From NCBI GenBank assembly GCA_037954325.1, contig JBBMNZ010000027.1, forward strand, positions 4,691,501 through 4,755,500: a stretch of DNA of 64,000 nt. Reading direction: 5' to 3'. Position 1 is the stretch's first letter. Every line of letters starts with the position of its first letter. Under the pieces are notes generated by a model. It was not told the origin of the DNA and did not search any database. It saw only the letters and a program-made list of their open reading frames with translations. A program made the translations under genes and the position numbers. This document shows positions 51,793-63,858 of this stretch, piece by piece. Origin of the DNA: Fistularia commersonii (taxonomy: Eukaryota > Chordata > Actinopteri > Syngnathiformes > Fistulariidae).

Positions 51793-52892
51793 GACCAGTC
51801 CGTCAGGAACACACTGGACACACTTTGACAACGCTGCGACTTTTCATTATGCGTATTGCTACATGATGCGCGGCACAAAAATAGAACGGCAAAACACAGA
51901 GCAATTGTTCCACCTAAGGCTCATATTGATGAGCACATGCAAAGCACTGACCATTTAGACCACAATCTCAAGGGCAAGTGCCTTATGTGCACTTTTGGCA
52001 TGTGTCCGTGTTTACAAGGTGACCCTGAAGTGATTTTGTTTTGAATGCCATTTTAAATGGTCTGTGTTTTTCAAACTACCATATGTGCATAAAATGAAAT
52101 TCTTTAGAATCTGTTTGTTTGTTTCTCTCTTCTCTAATACCAGTAGCCATAAAGAGATAAATGCCTAAAGTTAATGATTTTTTTAGGTAATGATTGTACT
52201 ACTGTTATATGATTAAGAATTATTTTTGTTAAGTGGCGTTTGATTTAATATTTTGAAAAAAATCATATACTGTAATCCATACATAAGTTCAGAAACCCAT
52301 TATGAGAATATGAGGATTTTATTAGGAAAAATGTTGGGTTTAGTGTTTTTTCTGACTGCATTTCGTATGTCCTCAAAACTTGCATCAACAGTGATGGGAT
52401 GATTTCTACAAGAGCATTTTAATTTTTTTTTTTTCAACAAATGCAGGGAAGGTGTCTGAAACCTGTCCAGATGTTGAACATTTTGCAGTGACCACAACGC
52501 TGGCCTGGCTCAACGAGCGCTTGCTTTGCCGTACAGATGGCACTCTTTGTCACACTACAACAGCTCTTAAATGCATAAATTGATAATGTCGCTAGGACAT
52601 TTCGGAATGTAGATTATATAGTTATCGTTCGATAGTGAATAAGATAAGGTTCAAAAATTAACTCAAAGCGATCAGTGAATTTTGCTTCAAGTCACATTTA
52701 AGATTTGGGAGATATTTTTTAATCACTTGAACAATCTAAAGCCTGTTTTTCAAAGTTCAACATATACCATATTTGCCTATACACCTGGCTTTGAATCTGA
52801 AATTAGAATTAGTCAACAACAGCTAATTTAATAATTCTGTGACCTTTTTTACAGAGGTGAAGAGCTGAATGTACGAGGATATAAACCTTTGA

Positions 52893-52898
52893 AATAAA
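52893..52898 (+). other. emc8: Probable emc8 poly(A) signal
   Basis: AATAAA on the plus strand about 1.1 kb past the emc8 stop, followed by a T-rich stretch (TTTTTGTTTTATATC). Earlier near-matches exist (ATAAAG near 52149), so shorter transcripts are possible. Confidence 0.5.
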
Positions 52899-54647
52899 CT
52901 ATTTACAAGACTCATTTTATGCCAAGCATTTTTGTTTTATATCTGTTTGGGAGTCTTTACCAATACTGTGCAAAGTTGCTGTAATTATAGTTGAATAATG
53001 TGGAAATGGTTCCAAAAAAGGCAGTATTTCTCTCCTACTCCTTTCACTTAAAGGACATAGAAAGGAGCCCAAATAACTCATGTTTTAAAGTGGACTGCAA
53101 TTTTTCAGCTGTCCTAATTTGAGAATTATTTCCTCTATTACACTAATGAGATAACAAATTGTATAATTGCTTTTTAAACCCACAGTATCTATGATGAAGC
53201 TGTATTTTTTTCATTTCTGTACTGAGAGTGAATATAATGCTAGAAGGACGCTGAGGCTGGAACTTTGTTGGTGTGACAGAAGAAGATACAGAGAATAGGA
53301 TTAGATGGAGACATGATTGGCTGTGGCCTCCCTGAAAGGGAACAGCCGAAAGGAAAAGAAGCAGATGGTGCTGCCTCATGGAATCCCAGGTTTACCCAGT
53401 GATTGGGTTCGTAGAGCAGGTGGACAAAAAAAAGAAAAAGGACAAATGAAAAGGGACAGGGAAAGACAGACTGCTGTCTTTTCCCTATGGTGTGTGACTA
53501 ATGTGAAGCCTCTTTCTCGATTGCCTCTTCTATTACTTGTCCCCATTCTTCCAGACTGCCCTTACACTCAGCTATAACTGGAAGCACAAATACTATAAAC
53601 CATCTCAACAAACAACCCTGAAGGGAACAGCTGAAAAAAAGAGATTTTCTATACCTTTTTTGGTTGAAATCTTTCCATGGCAACTGAACTTGAGTGTCTT
53701 TTGTTGAAGCCATTTGCACCTACCGGAATATAGATTTATATATTATGCTTTGTTTTGTAACAAAAAAAATACATGTTTTTTGGGCTAAAACAGGATGTCA
53801 GACTTGCATTATGGAAAACATTATTTTACAGAAGAAACTCTTTTTTTTTTGCAAAGCCACTTGTCTGCAGTCTCTGTCACTGTTCTCAGTGCAGCTGCAT
53901 TTTCCTGTTACTGGCTGCAGTCACTTCATCAGTAACACCAGTGATCCGGGGCTATTTGCAGCTGTAGATGCCTGTGCAACACACCCCCACTACCATGTTT
54001 GACAGATAATTTTGGAGGTCATGACCCCTCGTTTCCGCATACATTTCTCTTCCATCATCCTGGCCCAAGTTCATACTGTTCTTGTTGCCTGATGATTTGT
54101 ACTCCACGAGTGAAGGCATTCCAGCAGCGCAGAACTCTGCCTTTTGTGTGAAAATGCTGCTGCTGGTTTGCGCCTTGATGCAAACACCGATCTAGAAATG
54201 GGCTGCCATCAGAATGCTTTTTGATCTTACTGTATACTTTGATTACTTACACGGCTCTAATGGGCGTGATGTCACTCCCCTACAGGCAAACTCATAACTT
54301 TAATCATATGAATTACCTAAGAATTTGAAATGTGATTACATCATTGATAAGAACCCCTCCTAACCATGAGTGTGAGTAAGTAAAAGTACCTGAATATTAT
54401 TTCATACGGAGCAGCATACTTTTAAAAAAAGTAATTGAACCCACGTTGGACCACGTGTAACATTAAAATGTAGTTAAACAATTTAAAAGAAATGTACAAA
54501 GCAATTTTTCAAATGACACATGAATGATAACTCAAGGGTTATAAAATGAGAAAGAATAGATTTATGTTGGTCAAAAAGAATCTTAATCAGACAATTATTT
54601 CGATCCAGTTTTGAATTGAAATCAACCACTGAAATCATTGAAATCAA
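52899..54647. other. Intergenic DNA between emc8 and gins2
   Basis: In human, C16orf74 lies in this position. I looked for its calcineurin-docking motif (PDIIIT-type) on both strands and did not find it, so I call no gene here. Confidence 0.5.
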
Positions 54648-54808
54648 TCTTTGTAGTTACAATTAACAGTTAGGACAATTCATATTTCATTGTATTTCTT
54701 ATTCTTCCTCCTTTCTACTATTATCTATTACTGTTATGTTTTTTTACTTGAAACTCTGGCACAACAATTTCCTTCGGGATAAATAAAGTTGTTCTCATCT
54801 CATCTCAC
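54648..54808 (+). mobile_element. Dispersed repeat copy A, 3'-anchored retroposon tail
   Basis: Shares a block of about 110 bases with two copies further right. The shared features are CTACTATTATCTATTA, CTTGAAACTCTGGCACAACA and TTTCCTTCGGGATAAATAAA in the same order. It ends in short CTCAT repeats. A common 3' end with variable 5' truncation is the mark of LINE/SINE insertion, and this type of tail is frequent in teleosts (CR1/L2-like). Family name not certain. Confidence 0.7.
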
Positions 54809-54914
54809 TGTAGGAGCTTTGCATCAGTTGATGATAACCTTGTCAATGATGCCACCTTGTGGTGTTTGTCTGCAGTTGCTTTCACCAGGGGCAGACTGAC
54901 CTCACTGCGCATGT

Positions 54915-55001
54915 CTCCGGAGCCACGTGACCTCTCGACGTGAATCACGTTTCCGCCTGGCGGCGCTCAGCGCGGGAACATCGAGCTAGCGTTGCGTTGC
55001 G
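54915..55001 (+). promoter_or_regulatory. gins2 promoter with E-box and E2F-like sites
   Basis: Directly upstream of the gins2 ATG lie a CACGTG E-box (54924-54929), TTTCCGCC (54950-54957) and GCGCGGGAA (54970-54978), the reverse of the E2F core TTCCCGCGC. E2F control is well established for CMG helicase genes. The short distance to the ATG suggests a 5' UTR of only a few tens of bases. Motifs are seen; regulation is inferred. Confidence 0.5.
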
Positions 55002-57080
55002 ATGGATTCTTTGGAGGTTGAATTCCTTGCTGAGAAGGAGATTGTGAAGATAATACCAAATTTCAGTTTAGACAAGATATTTTTGATCGGGGTAAGAGAA
55101 ACGGTTGCTTACCACACCTTATTTATTTTGTTTTACAGGTTTGATAACTTCGCTTTAAAACAGATCGCTGACTTTCCCTATTTACAGAAGTTAGCACATA
55201 CGTTATTCGGATATAACGCAAGTCTATCTTACGTTTACAGGTTGGAAGTCTGCTGGTTGAAAGACTTCTGTATGTCAAAACTCTCTTCAAGTTTCCCGGG
55301 TTGGTGCAGTAAAGTAAATATGTGTGTCTGTTCAAGGGCGACCTGGGTCCCTTTAATCCTGGGCTGCCGGTTGATGTCCCGGTGTGGCTGGCTCTCAACC
55401 TGAAACAGAGACAGAAGTGCAGAATTATCCCTCCTGACTGGATGGATGTCGGTAAGACCTCTAAAGTTAATACACCATACATTTTTCTCTCTTTTTTAAG
55501 TCAAGGGTACACAGTTGATGTCATAAAAATGACAGGACAATAAATCTAAAGGAAAAGATATGTGTGTAGATATATGTGTATGAGTAAGATATATGTGTGC
55601 ATTTAAAGACTGATCAGATTTTTGCTCACTAATTTTTTTTCCTCATAACTATATTATTGGTAATCAGTAGTACAGTTAAACTTGTAACTATGCTGATGTT
55701 GACTTCTCATCACACAGGCTGAAAGTGTTTTCTGTATAAAGATAGAGATTTGTGTGTGTGGGTGGGTGTGTGAACCATCTCACTGCTTCTATTTACATGA
55801 AAAAAAAATATTGTGGTGCGCCACCAAACAAGAATGTTGGGAAACTACTCTGTCACTTAATTGACAGAACATTTAATTGCTTGGTTTGTCATTACATTGC
55901 AGGCATATACACTTAATGATTGCTGGATAAATTTTTGCACCAATTTAGAGAAATTGAATCATTTCCCATGGCACACTATGGTTGAAAACCACTTATTTAG
56001 ACTAGTATTTGTAGTTTTCTTAGCTATCATTATTTATTTTTTTCTGTTAATATTTTGGACGGGAAAAATAGTTCAGAAAGGATTTTCTGGGTGTTATTTA
56101 TATCTTCATGTATTACTGTAATAGGGAGCACTTCAGGAAGACAGCACTGAAAAATCTTAAAATTGTTTGCTAAAAAGTACTGCGGCTGTGGCCTCCATAT
56201 TTTCCTTCCTTACCCTCCTGTAATTTTGCTGCTGTCGCTGTGCTTCTCAATTAAAGAAAAACTGGAGGAGATGCGAGAGCTTGAGAGGAGAGAAGACACC
56301 TTCTCGCCGGTCCCCAGTCCTTACTACATGGAGCTGACCAAACTGCTACTTAACCAGTGAGTCAGTGGAACCAACAGAATACTGGAAAATCCCAGTGTTA
56401 ATGGTTGAAATGTTGTCCTCTTGAGTTTACCTGGCGACATGGCTATGATGCTGTCTTGTGTTTCTGCAGTGCTTCTGACAATATCCCCAAAGCCGATGAG
56501 ATCCGCACACTGGTCAAAGACATCTGGGACACGCGCATCGCCAAACTCCGCCTGTCTGCTGACAGCTTCATCAGCCAGCAGGAGGCTCATGCCAGGGTAA
56601 GACACACATTTAGTTTCAACATCTGTGGGCAGCAGAGTGAATTATTTTCAACTTGAGTTGAAAAATGCTACGATTGAACTCCAGTTACAGCTCAACTCAA
56701 GAAAAAGTTTTTTACTTACTCACCTAATAGAGTATTGTTGTGTTACTGCACGATGAGCACCTGCATGTAGAAAAAGGCACTACTCCTTTCCTTCTCCATT
56801 ATATCTGAGAGCACCCCCTATCCATCATCAGTTCACGATGGGGATCGGGGTCAACTTCTTTGGTTATGAGGAAATGTAGTTTTACCCTTTTTTCAACTTT
56901 CTGAAAACTGGGCATTGCTCCTGGATCACCGTGCTGCCTTGTCCTTTGTAGCTGGACAACCTGACTCTAATGGAGATCAACACAGTGCGAACGTTCCTCC
57001 TCGACTCTCTCAACTGCATGTACAAACTACGCTCCAATCTACAGCCGACTTCCAGCAAGGGACAGTTCACAGACTTTTGA
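55002..57080 (+). CDS. gins2: GINS complex subunit 2 (Psf2), complete, 5 exons
   Basis: Subunit of the GINS tetramer (Sld5-Psf1-Psf2-Psf3), which joins Cdc45 and MCM2-7 in the CMG helicase that opens DNA at replication forks. Exons: 55002-55091, 55337-55451, 56257-56356, 56470-56596, 56952-57080; phases agree and the product is 186 aa (human 185). Recognisable blocks are VEFLAEKEIVKIIPNFSLDKI at the N-terminus, GDLGPFNPGLPVDVPVWLA, SPYYMELTKLLLNHASDNIP across the exon 3/4 junction and KADEIRTLVKDIWDTRIAKL. The C-terminal tail after LRSNLQP is short and diverged, as usual. The promoter carries E2F-like and E-box motifs, in keeping with S-phase expression. The gene is convergent with gse1. Confidence 0.97.
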
Positions 57081-57476
57081 GCAAGAAGTCGAGACCTGTG
57101 GGACAGATTTGTGTCATCGAGGAAGGCAGGATGAACACCCTTGGCCCCTGAATATGAGGATCACTTCTCCACATTTATTATGAATTTCTAAACAGTGTAT
57201 TGTACAGGAAGGAAGACACAATTTAAAATGGCATTTTAAATTTTTGCATAGTTACATTCATGCAGTTGAATCCTCATACTTAAAAGTGGTTGACACATTA
57301 GGGTACCAAGTTACATGATTAAATGTACTCTGACTATAATACTGTATTATGTAATAGATCAGAGCATTCTGTATAGCTGGTGGTTTACCATTTTCCTCAG
57401 AACATAGAAAAAAATAGACCATGTTTTTCCTTTTTCTTTGACATTGCAGAGAAACAACTGAGGGAAATTCTATGTG

Positions 57477-57482
57477 AATAAA
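57477..57482 (+). other. gins2: Probable gins2 poly(A) signal
   Basis: AATAAA on the plus strand about 400 bases past the gins2 stop, followed by GT/T-rich DNA. A second AATAAA lies near 57877. Confidence 0.5.
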
Positions 57483-57970
57483 ATAGTCTTAGATTATTTA
57501 ATATCATAGGGCAGTTTACCTCAGCAACAAGATGATGTGTGTTTGTTGTAGTGTATTGTGTATATTTTCAATCACACCCCTTTGCTGTTCTTTAATTCTC
57601 TCGCCTCCTGTGTTTTATGTTACTCATGTTGTATAGCCTAAATATTGCAGTGAAAAAAAAAATCTGCATTCAGCAGCAGTGCAGCATTCTCTGGCCAACT
57701 CGAGGTCTGAGCTAATAAGATTAACAGCTTCTAGAGGGGAAGAAAAGGCATTAGTACAAAGGCTAAAATTTTAATGCAATACGAGTACTTATAAATTAAT
57801 GTAATTACATTCCTCGTTAACACAAGGCCTGTATGAGATAGGTTTTAATCAAATGCTGTTTTAAAGGCAACCTGTAATAAATGTACCGTTGCCCCAATTG
57901 ATCACAATTTGTATATTTTACTTCCCAATACCCACAAGGAGACAAAAATATATTAAACATTTTGAAATAT

Positions 57971-60205
57971 TTTATTTTCTTTTTTTGTCTGAAATCACAG
58001 CCATATATTCATAAATACCTAATTACTACATTCAACAAAGAATATATTACATTACAATGAATTCAAACAAGTACATTTTAAAAACAGGATTTCACAGCAT
58101 CTAGACATCCTCCACTGAGTAATGGTGCTATTGCATGGGCGTGCGTGGGTTGGAGTTGGGGAGGGGCTCCACTGTCCCGGACCCTCCTCCCCAGCTCATT
58201 GGCAGCTGACCTCAGCGTGCGCGTTCCCTCAAACCAACAGGCTGCGCCTCGGACTCTCCCGCTCTGTAAAAATGGCTACACTCCGTCCCCCCAGATCCGC
58301 GGCCTTTTTCGTTAAAGGACACAGAGTGAATTTGGACAAAGGAGCTTCCTGTCTGCTCGTCGATTGCAAACATTCAATTGATGCAGGATTAAGTGGGTTA
58401 GGTGATGGCGGTTTCACTGCTCGTGCATAGAAGTCCCTGATCCATGATTGTGTGTGGGATGTGCATTTGGACATCTATTTCATTCATGCTCTAAAAGTAT
58501 TGAGGCACTTGTAATTCATATACTACCAGACTACATGGGTGGGGGGGCTTCTGTGTCACAACTTCAAATATTTTGGATGAGAAAAAATTGATCAGACATT
58601 TTTAAAATCCAGGAATCTGTCACTCACCATTGAGGCCAAGTTTTGTAACGGCGGCTCCTTCGGGCTAATTCACTACTCTGCACTTTTCTGGATTGCCTTT
58701 CTGGGTTATTCCATTCTGGCAGATGAGCACAGAGCTGAGGGAACATGAGTTACAGCGACGAATGTAAAATGTATGGCTGATTCTCACAGCGGCGCTGACG
58801 AGGAGGATGAGGCACAGACAAACCGTAAACATGAGGCCGGGTCAGTGAACTGACTGTTTCGGAAAAGCAGTTTGTGTCTAGTTTTTGTGTCATTTCCTTT
58901 CTATGTTCTTTATGTTGGCAACTTTGGATTGGATAGGCTCCAAACATTTGCAAACAACAGTAAAAAAAAAAAGAAAAGAAAGAAAAACATGTTTAAATGT
59001 ATTCAGCAATACAAGGTGGTGATGGTGCTTAAATTTTTCATTTTGGCTAATTAATCAGACTGAACTTAAGAATCCAAAATGATACAATGGGTGTAGATAG
59101 TTTGGCACTGTGTCCTCTCATGGCTGCTGATTAAAGCTTGGATCTGAAATGCTGTAACAGGGTGATTTTTCACCCTGCATCTTCTATCTGATGCTGGATA
59201 ATGTCAGCACAGTACGAGAAGCAAAGCCCCAGAAGTTGGATAAAGCTTCAAGAGCCAGCAATATCAGCTAGCTTCTTTGAGAATTTTCTTCATGTCTATA
59301 TAAATTAGTCAAGTAATAATAATGATAATGATAACAATAAAAGGATCTCAACTGGTTGTGAACGATGGCATCTCAAGCGATTGCTTCAGTGCCAAAAGCA
59401 GAGAGACACTGCTATCAAGTGAGAGGAACCACATTGGGAGCATATGAAAGGGGCCTTTAGAGCCCGCAGATTTGTTGCAGTGAAGAGAAGGGCGTGAAGG
59501 AGGCAGGAGCCGTGACTCCACGCCTCCGCGTGAACTCAGAGGGCTACGGCCGGATCGCAGCTGCTCAGTGCCAGGAACGTGTAAGACGAAGAGTGTATCC
59601 TGTTTTCACTCGCTCCCCTAAATGTCTCAAAATGAGCTATTCTGGCCAGCAGCAATACAAACACTAAAAGCAAGGCTTTCTTTTCCAACCCAAAAGCATA
59701 AACATATAAAAATGGCAGGCTTTTTCTTTTAAAAGAACAATGATTAAAGTAATAAAAACATACAAAATTCTTTATGTCTTCATATTATGTACAATATAAG
59801 GCTGAAGGACCTTTTAAAATTCTTATTCTCAAATTTTCTATTTTGAAATAAAACATTTCCTTAATTCTTTCCAAAAAATGTGCATTTTCTAAGTTCTTTC
59901 CTAATTTGAACAGTTCTTTGTTGTAACACAGTACCACCAGGTAGTTCTTCAGCTTTTTATTCTTAAGTGCATTTCCAGTTCAAAAGCTCTTCACGGCCAG
60001 GGGAGAGAGAAGAGGGAAAAAAAAGAGAGAGGGGGGAAAAAAAAGGAAAATCAGTCCAGACTAGCCAGAAGCATTTGTAAATTTTGGAGCATTCAAGTCT
60101 TTAGATGACACCTCTCCTGGGGCAGCTGCTCTTTCCTTGGCAGATTGTCCGAATGGCTGTGGTGACAGGAGGTGCAGGGATTGAAGCGTGTGTGAAAAAG
60201 CAGGC

Positions 60206-60275
<70 letters not shown>

Positions 60276-60580
60276 GTTGATCTCCAGACACTTGGGGGGA
60301 AGGGGAGGGGCACACCGGCCGAGTTCGGGATTGGCTACATTGGCACATGTTAGCGGCATGGGTTGTGGCCAGCCGCAATCCAAAGACTACCTGTCCTTCA
60401 GTAAATGGTCCTGTCTCCGGGGCGTACATCGCCCATCTATCCATCCACTCCGGTCAATCATTTCTGGGCCCAGTAACATTCCCCTCGGAGGAGCCGCCTG
60501 GACCGGGCTATGAAAAATAAACTCTGGCTGTCAGTCTAGAAGGAGAGGTGGCTGGAGGCCGTCAGATATGCGTGTCTGGG
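57971..60580 (-). other. gse1: Probable long gse1 3' UTR
   Basis: The 2.6 kb after the gse1 stop contains no gene I can support. It ends at an AATAAA on the minus strand (57971-57976), so it is read as a long 3' UTR, a feature also known of mammalian GSE1. It contains a 50-base homopurine tract at about 60001-60050 and a (GT)31 array at 60209-60270, which would be pyrimidine-rich and CA-repeat in the transcript. The UTR extent is inferred. Confidence 0.4.
60209..60276. repeat. (GT)31 microsatellite
   Basis: Long perfect GT array followed by CGTGTG, within the putative gse1 3' UTR. Confidence 0.95.
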
Positions 60581-63332
60581 TCACCTGGGAGGGTAGCCCT
60601 TGTAATGTCCGCCCCGGGGCCATTGTGTCTGTGGCAGTGTCAAACACTTCCTGAAGTGCTCCAGCTCTGCTTGCAACTTCTCTCTTTCAATCGCTAGCTT
60701 CTGTCTTTGGGACATCAGCTCCTACACAACAAGAAACACAACGTTACAAACTCAGAAAACATAGGTTTACAGAGCGGTAAATCTAACTGGTAGTGTTAAG
60801 CTCTGGTGGTCCAAGTTGCTCGAGATGAAACATTTTCACCTGGTGACTATTAAATCATGACGGGCTTTCATATCATCTAAAAATCCCAGAGGAAATAAAT
60901 ACACTTTTCTGGCTTTGACAATGTCTCACTTTGGTAAATTATCTACATTTGACCCATGTAATATGCCAAAATGTGATCTATATATGCATAATTGGACTTT
61001 TTTTTTTGAATTTTGACATAAAAATACCAATCTTTTCTCTTCCTGTGCCTAATTAAATTGCTTTATTGGATATTAATGTTCCTCCCCCGAGACAAATAAA
61101 AGGAGTAACCAGCTCTGCATATTATGTTTTTTTTTTTTGTCGTGTTCGGCTGAATTCAGCTGTAAATACTAGACAATATCTTTGAGAAGTTGGTCCCTTG
61201 CTTTTTGAGATCTGAATACATGTTTGAAAACATGTAAGTGGGCACCTTCTTGTGTTTCCAAGAGCTTTAATTAGAATTTATGCAGCAATCCTGCAGAGCA
61301 GTCTGATGTTGGGGAGGGCACGTTTCACTCTATTCAATTATCTACCATTTATTGGGACGCTTCATATTTAATACAACCTTTGGACATAGCAGAAGCAAAA
61401 GCAGAAGACATGAATTAATTTGGATGAATCAACACACACATGCTGAGCGATCCATTCAGAGAAGGACCTCAGGGCCGGCAGGAAATCACATAGGATGGAC
61501 TGAATGTGCACAATATGAAGACAATAAGAGATTTTTGTTTGCTTGTTTTTTGACCCCAAGTCCAAAAGTGAAGGAAATCAGAAATATGGCCTAATTGACA
61601 ATAACTAAAACCCAACACTATTGACAAATGATATTACAAATACTGCAGTATGAAAAACAAAAATCTACAAAAAACAGCATCCATGCACCGAGTTCTGATC
61701 AAGTCCACCTCGGGAATTAAGAATGCCACATTGGACAGACCGAAGGATAATCATCTGTCTGAATAACACGCAGACAGTATCATATGATGTCTGAAAGTAA
61801 TGAAAAGTCCAACATGGGAAACCCCTCTGAAGTCTGACTGGATCACGTGTCAATCTTTGCTCCCCCTTTACAAACCCATGTGAATATCATTTAAAGCAGG
61901 TTCTCAGGTTCATGATCTCGGACGATGGATTTACAACTTGCGCGTCTGAGAGGCTGTTCAATGTTCTTATTGGTTTTGTCGGCGAGCTTTATAAAAGTGC
62001 AGAGATTACTGTAAAGAAAAGAACACCGTCTCACAGATGACAAAGACGGAGGAGGATGTCAGCCACCATTAGTTTTTATATCCTTGGGCATGGATTTTCA
62101 AAACCATAAATTGAGAGCAGGGTCTTTGAACCATGCAGACAGACTTTTAACCATAGTCCAGATTTACATACAGGGCCCTTTGCTAAAGTGATAGAAATAT
62201 ATTAAGACAGCATAAAACATATTTGGAAATTTGGTTTGCCTGGATCTTGGCCCAGTTAGCCAAAGAGAGCCTTGCAAGTTTAGGCTTCAGAATTCATGAC
62301 AGCATAGGTGCAGAATTTACATGCGACTTACCCCCATGCTATGAGACAGCTGCTCAGCAGTTAGACTGAGGTTGTAGTTTTGAGCTTCTAATCGTCGACA
62401 CTGGCTTTGCAACACTTGTCGCTCCAAACTTTGCTCTGGGGTCCACGATGGAACATGGGAACAGAAAACGGACAGAAAAACAAGTTTGAGGGTTGAGAAC
62501 AGCAAATACAATTCATTTGTATAATGACGCCAGTCTACGAATTAAACAGATGAAACGAAGATGATCTACCACAAGCTAGAAGATCACAGTATCAATTATG
62601 ATTGTAATGTGATCGTTCCTCGTTGCTTTACCTGTCTTTATTTACTTATTTGATTTGATCTTCCTTCAGCCGAAGGGAATATTCAAATCTTTGTACTTTT
62701 TAAGACCTTAAAACACTTTATAGCCTCAACTTTGACATTTCATATTTTATTTGTATTTCTTATTCTCGCTCCTTCCTACTATTATCTATTATTGTTATGT
62801 TTTACTTGAAACTCTGGCACAACAATTTCCTTCGGGATAAATAAAGTTATTCTTATTTTTCTTTAATTATGAACTTCAACAATGAGATGTCAATCGTCAA
62901 GTTGAGGTTTTCAAACCCTCATATAACTAGAATAGCAAAGCCACAAAAAAGCCATGGCTGTTTATTTGAATGTGTTTATGAGTGGCTTCATACCTTCAAC
63001 ATATTCCTGATAGGCTTCAAATATTGACTCAATCCCCTGCCACTTGGGAACTGACACCTCCTCCTCCTCCTCTTCATCCTCTTCTTCGTCTGAATCTTCC
63101 GAGCCAGACAGGTCCTCCCTTGTCCCTGAGGCCTCCCGATGAATGGGTGCCGAGTGCTGCCCGTTGGGCTGGGGGTGAACATGTGTGTGAGGGTGAGGAG
63201 ATGGATGTGCGTTTGTGAGAGACTGCGAATGAAGCTGAGGCGGCCGCCCGGAGGGGCTCTGTAGCTCTGGAATGTTATAATGGACAGAGGACTCCTGGAG
63301 GGGGGAGGACTCAGACAACCCTGGGGTTCCAC
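60581..63332 (-). CDS. gse1: Gse1 coiled-coil protein, C-terminal part only (last three coding exons)
   Basis: Nuclear protein found in CoREST/LSD1- and HDAC-type repressor complexes. Only the 3' end is in the window: coding exons 63332-62994, 62435-62332 and 60721-60581 on the minus strand, with more exons expected past the right edge. The first visible exon encodes a Ser/Pro/His-rich region, then an acidic run (SEDSDEEEDEEEEEEV), then VPKWQGIESIFEAYQEY. The next encodes QVLQSQCRRLEAQNYNLSL and TAEQLSHSMG; the last starts ELMSQRQKLAIEREKLQAEL and ends WPRGGHYKGYPPR. These last two exons form the conserved C-terminal coiled coil of the Gse1 family, and the protein ends at the usual GYP-type tail. 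Phases agree at both internal junctions (G|AG and GGG|GAG). The neighbouring gins2 matches the human GSE1-GINS2 order. Confidence 0.93.
62690..62860 (+). mobile_element. Dispersed repeat copy B, in a gse1 intron
   Basis: Second copy of the same family, antisense to gse1, in the intron between the last two large exons. It reaches further 5' than copy A, including an AAAACACTT(T/G)ATAGCCT segment shared with copy C. It ends GGGATAAATAAAGTTATTCTTA. Confidence 0.7.
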
Positions 63333-63858
63333 CTAAAAGGTAGGGAGAAGAGAGAATCGTTAAATATTCAATCAATATTCCCATGAACCCAAGTTGTTTA
63401 TTGAACGACAATCAAGTCATTTGGGCATCTTGGGAATTTCTGAATTGTTTGATTTTTTTGGACCTCGTTGTCAGCTCAGTAACACTGTAATGATCATTTT
63501 CAAAGCTCTGATCTCAAAAGGGCAATCTTAATGAATAACTAACAGGGGTCTGACAGTGCATTTCAGATAAGATGCTCTTAATGTTACTTGAACTTAAATT
63601 TAAGGCCATTGATGCACTACAAACGACATTAATGACAAACATTTTGATCCTAAAAAGGAAACCACAGAGAGGATGAGAACCTTTAAATAGAACATATTGG
63701 TAGGAACGTTAGCCTTTTAGGAAACCAAATAAGAATGAAAGGCATTTAAAGAGACTGTATGAAGCTATAATTACACAAATAGTATATTTTCATGTTTTAG
63801 ACGGTTATTTTCTAGAAAAATTCACAGTTCAAAGTTAAGATGCCAAAAGACATGTCAA

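Noticed and set aside
58122..58430. 102-codon plus-strand ORF between gins2 and gse1
   Set aside because: The in-frame Met followed by TLRPPRSAAFF looks gene-like, but there is no splice or family support and it lies in the probable gse1 3' UTR on the opposite strand.
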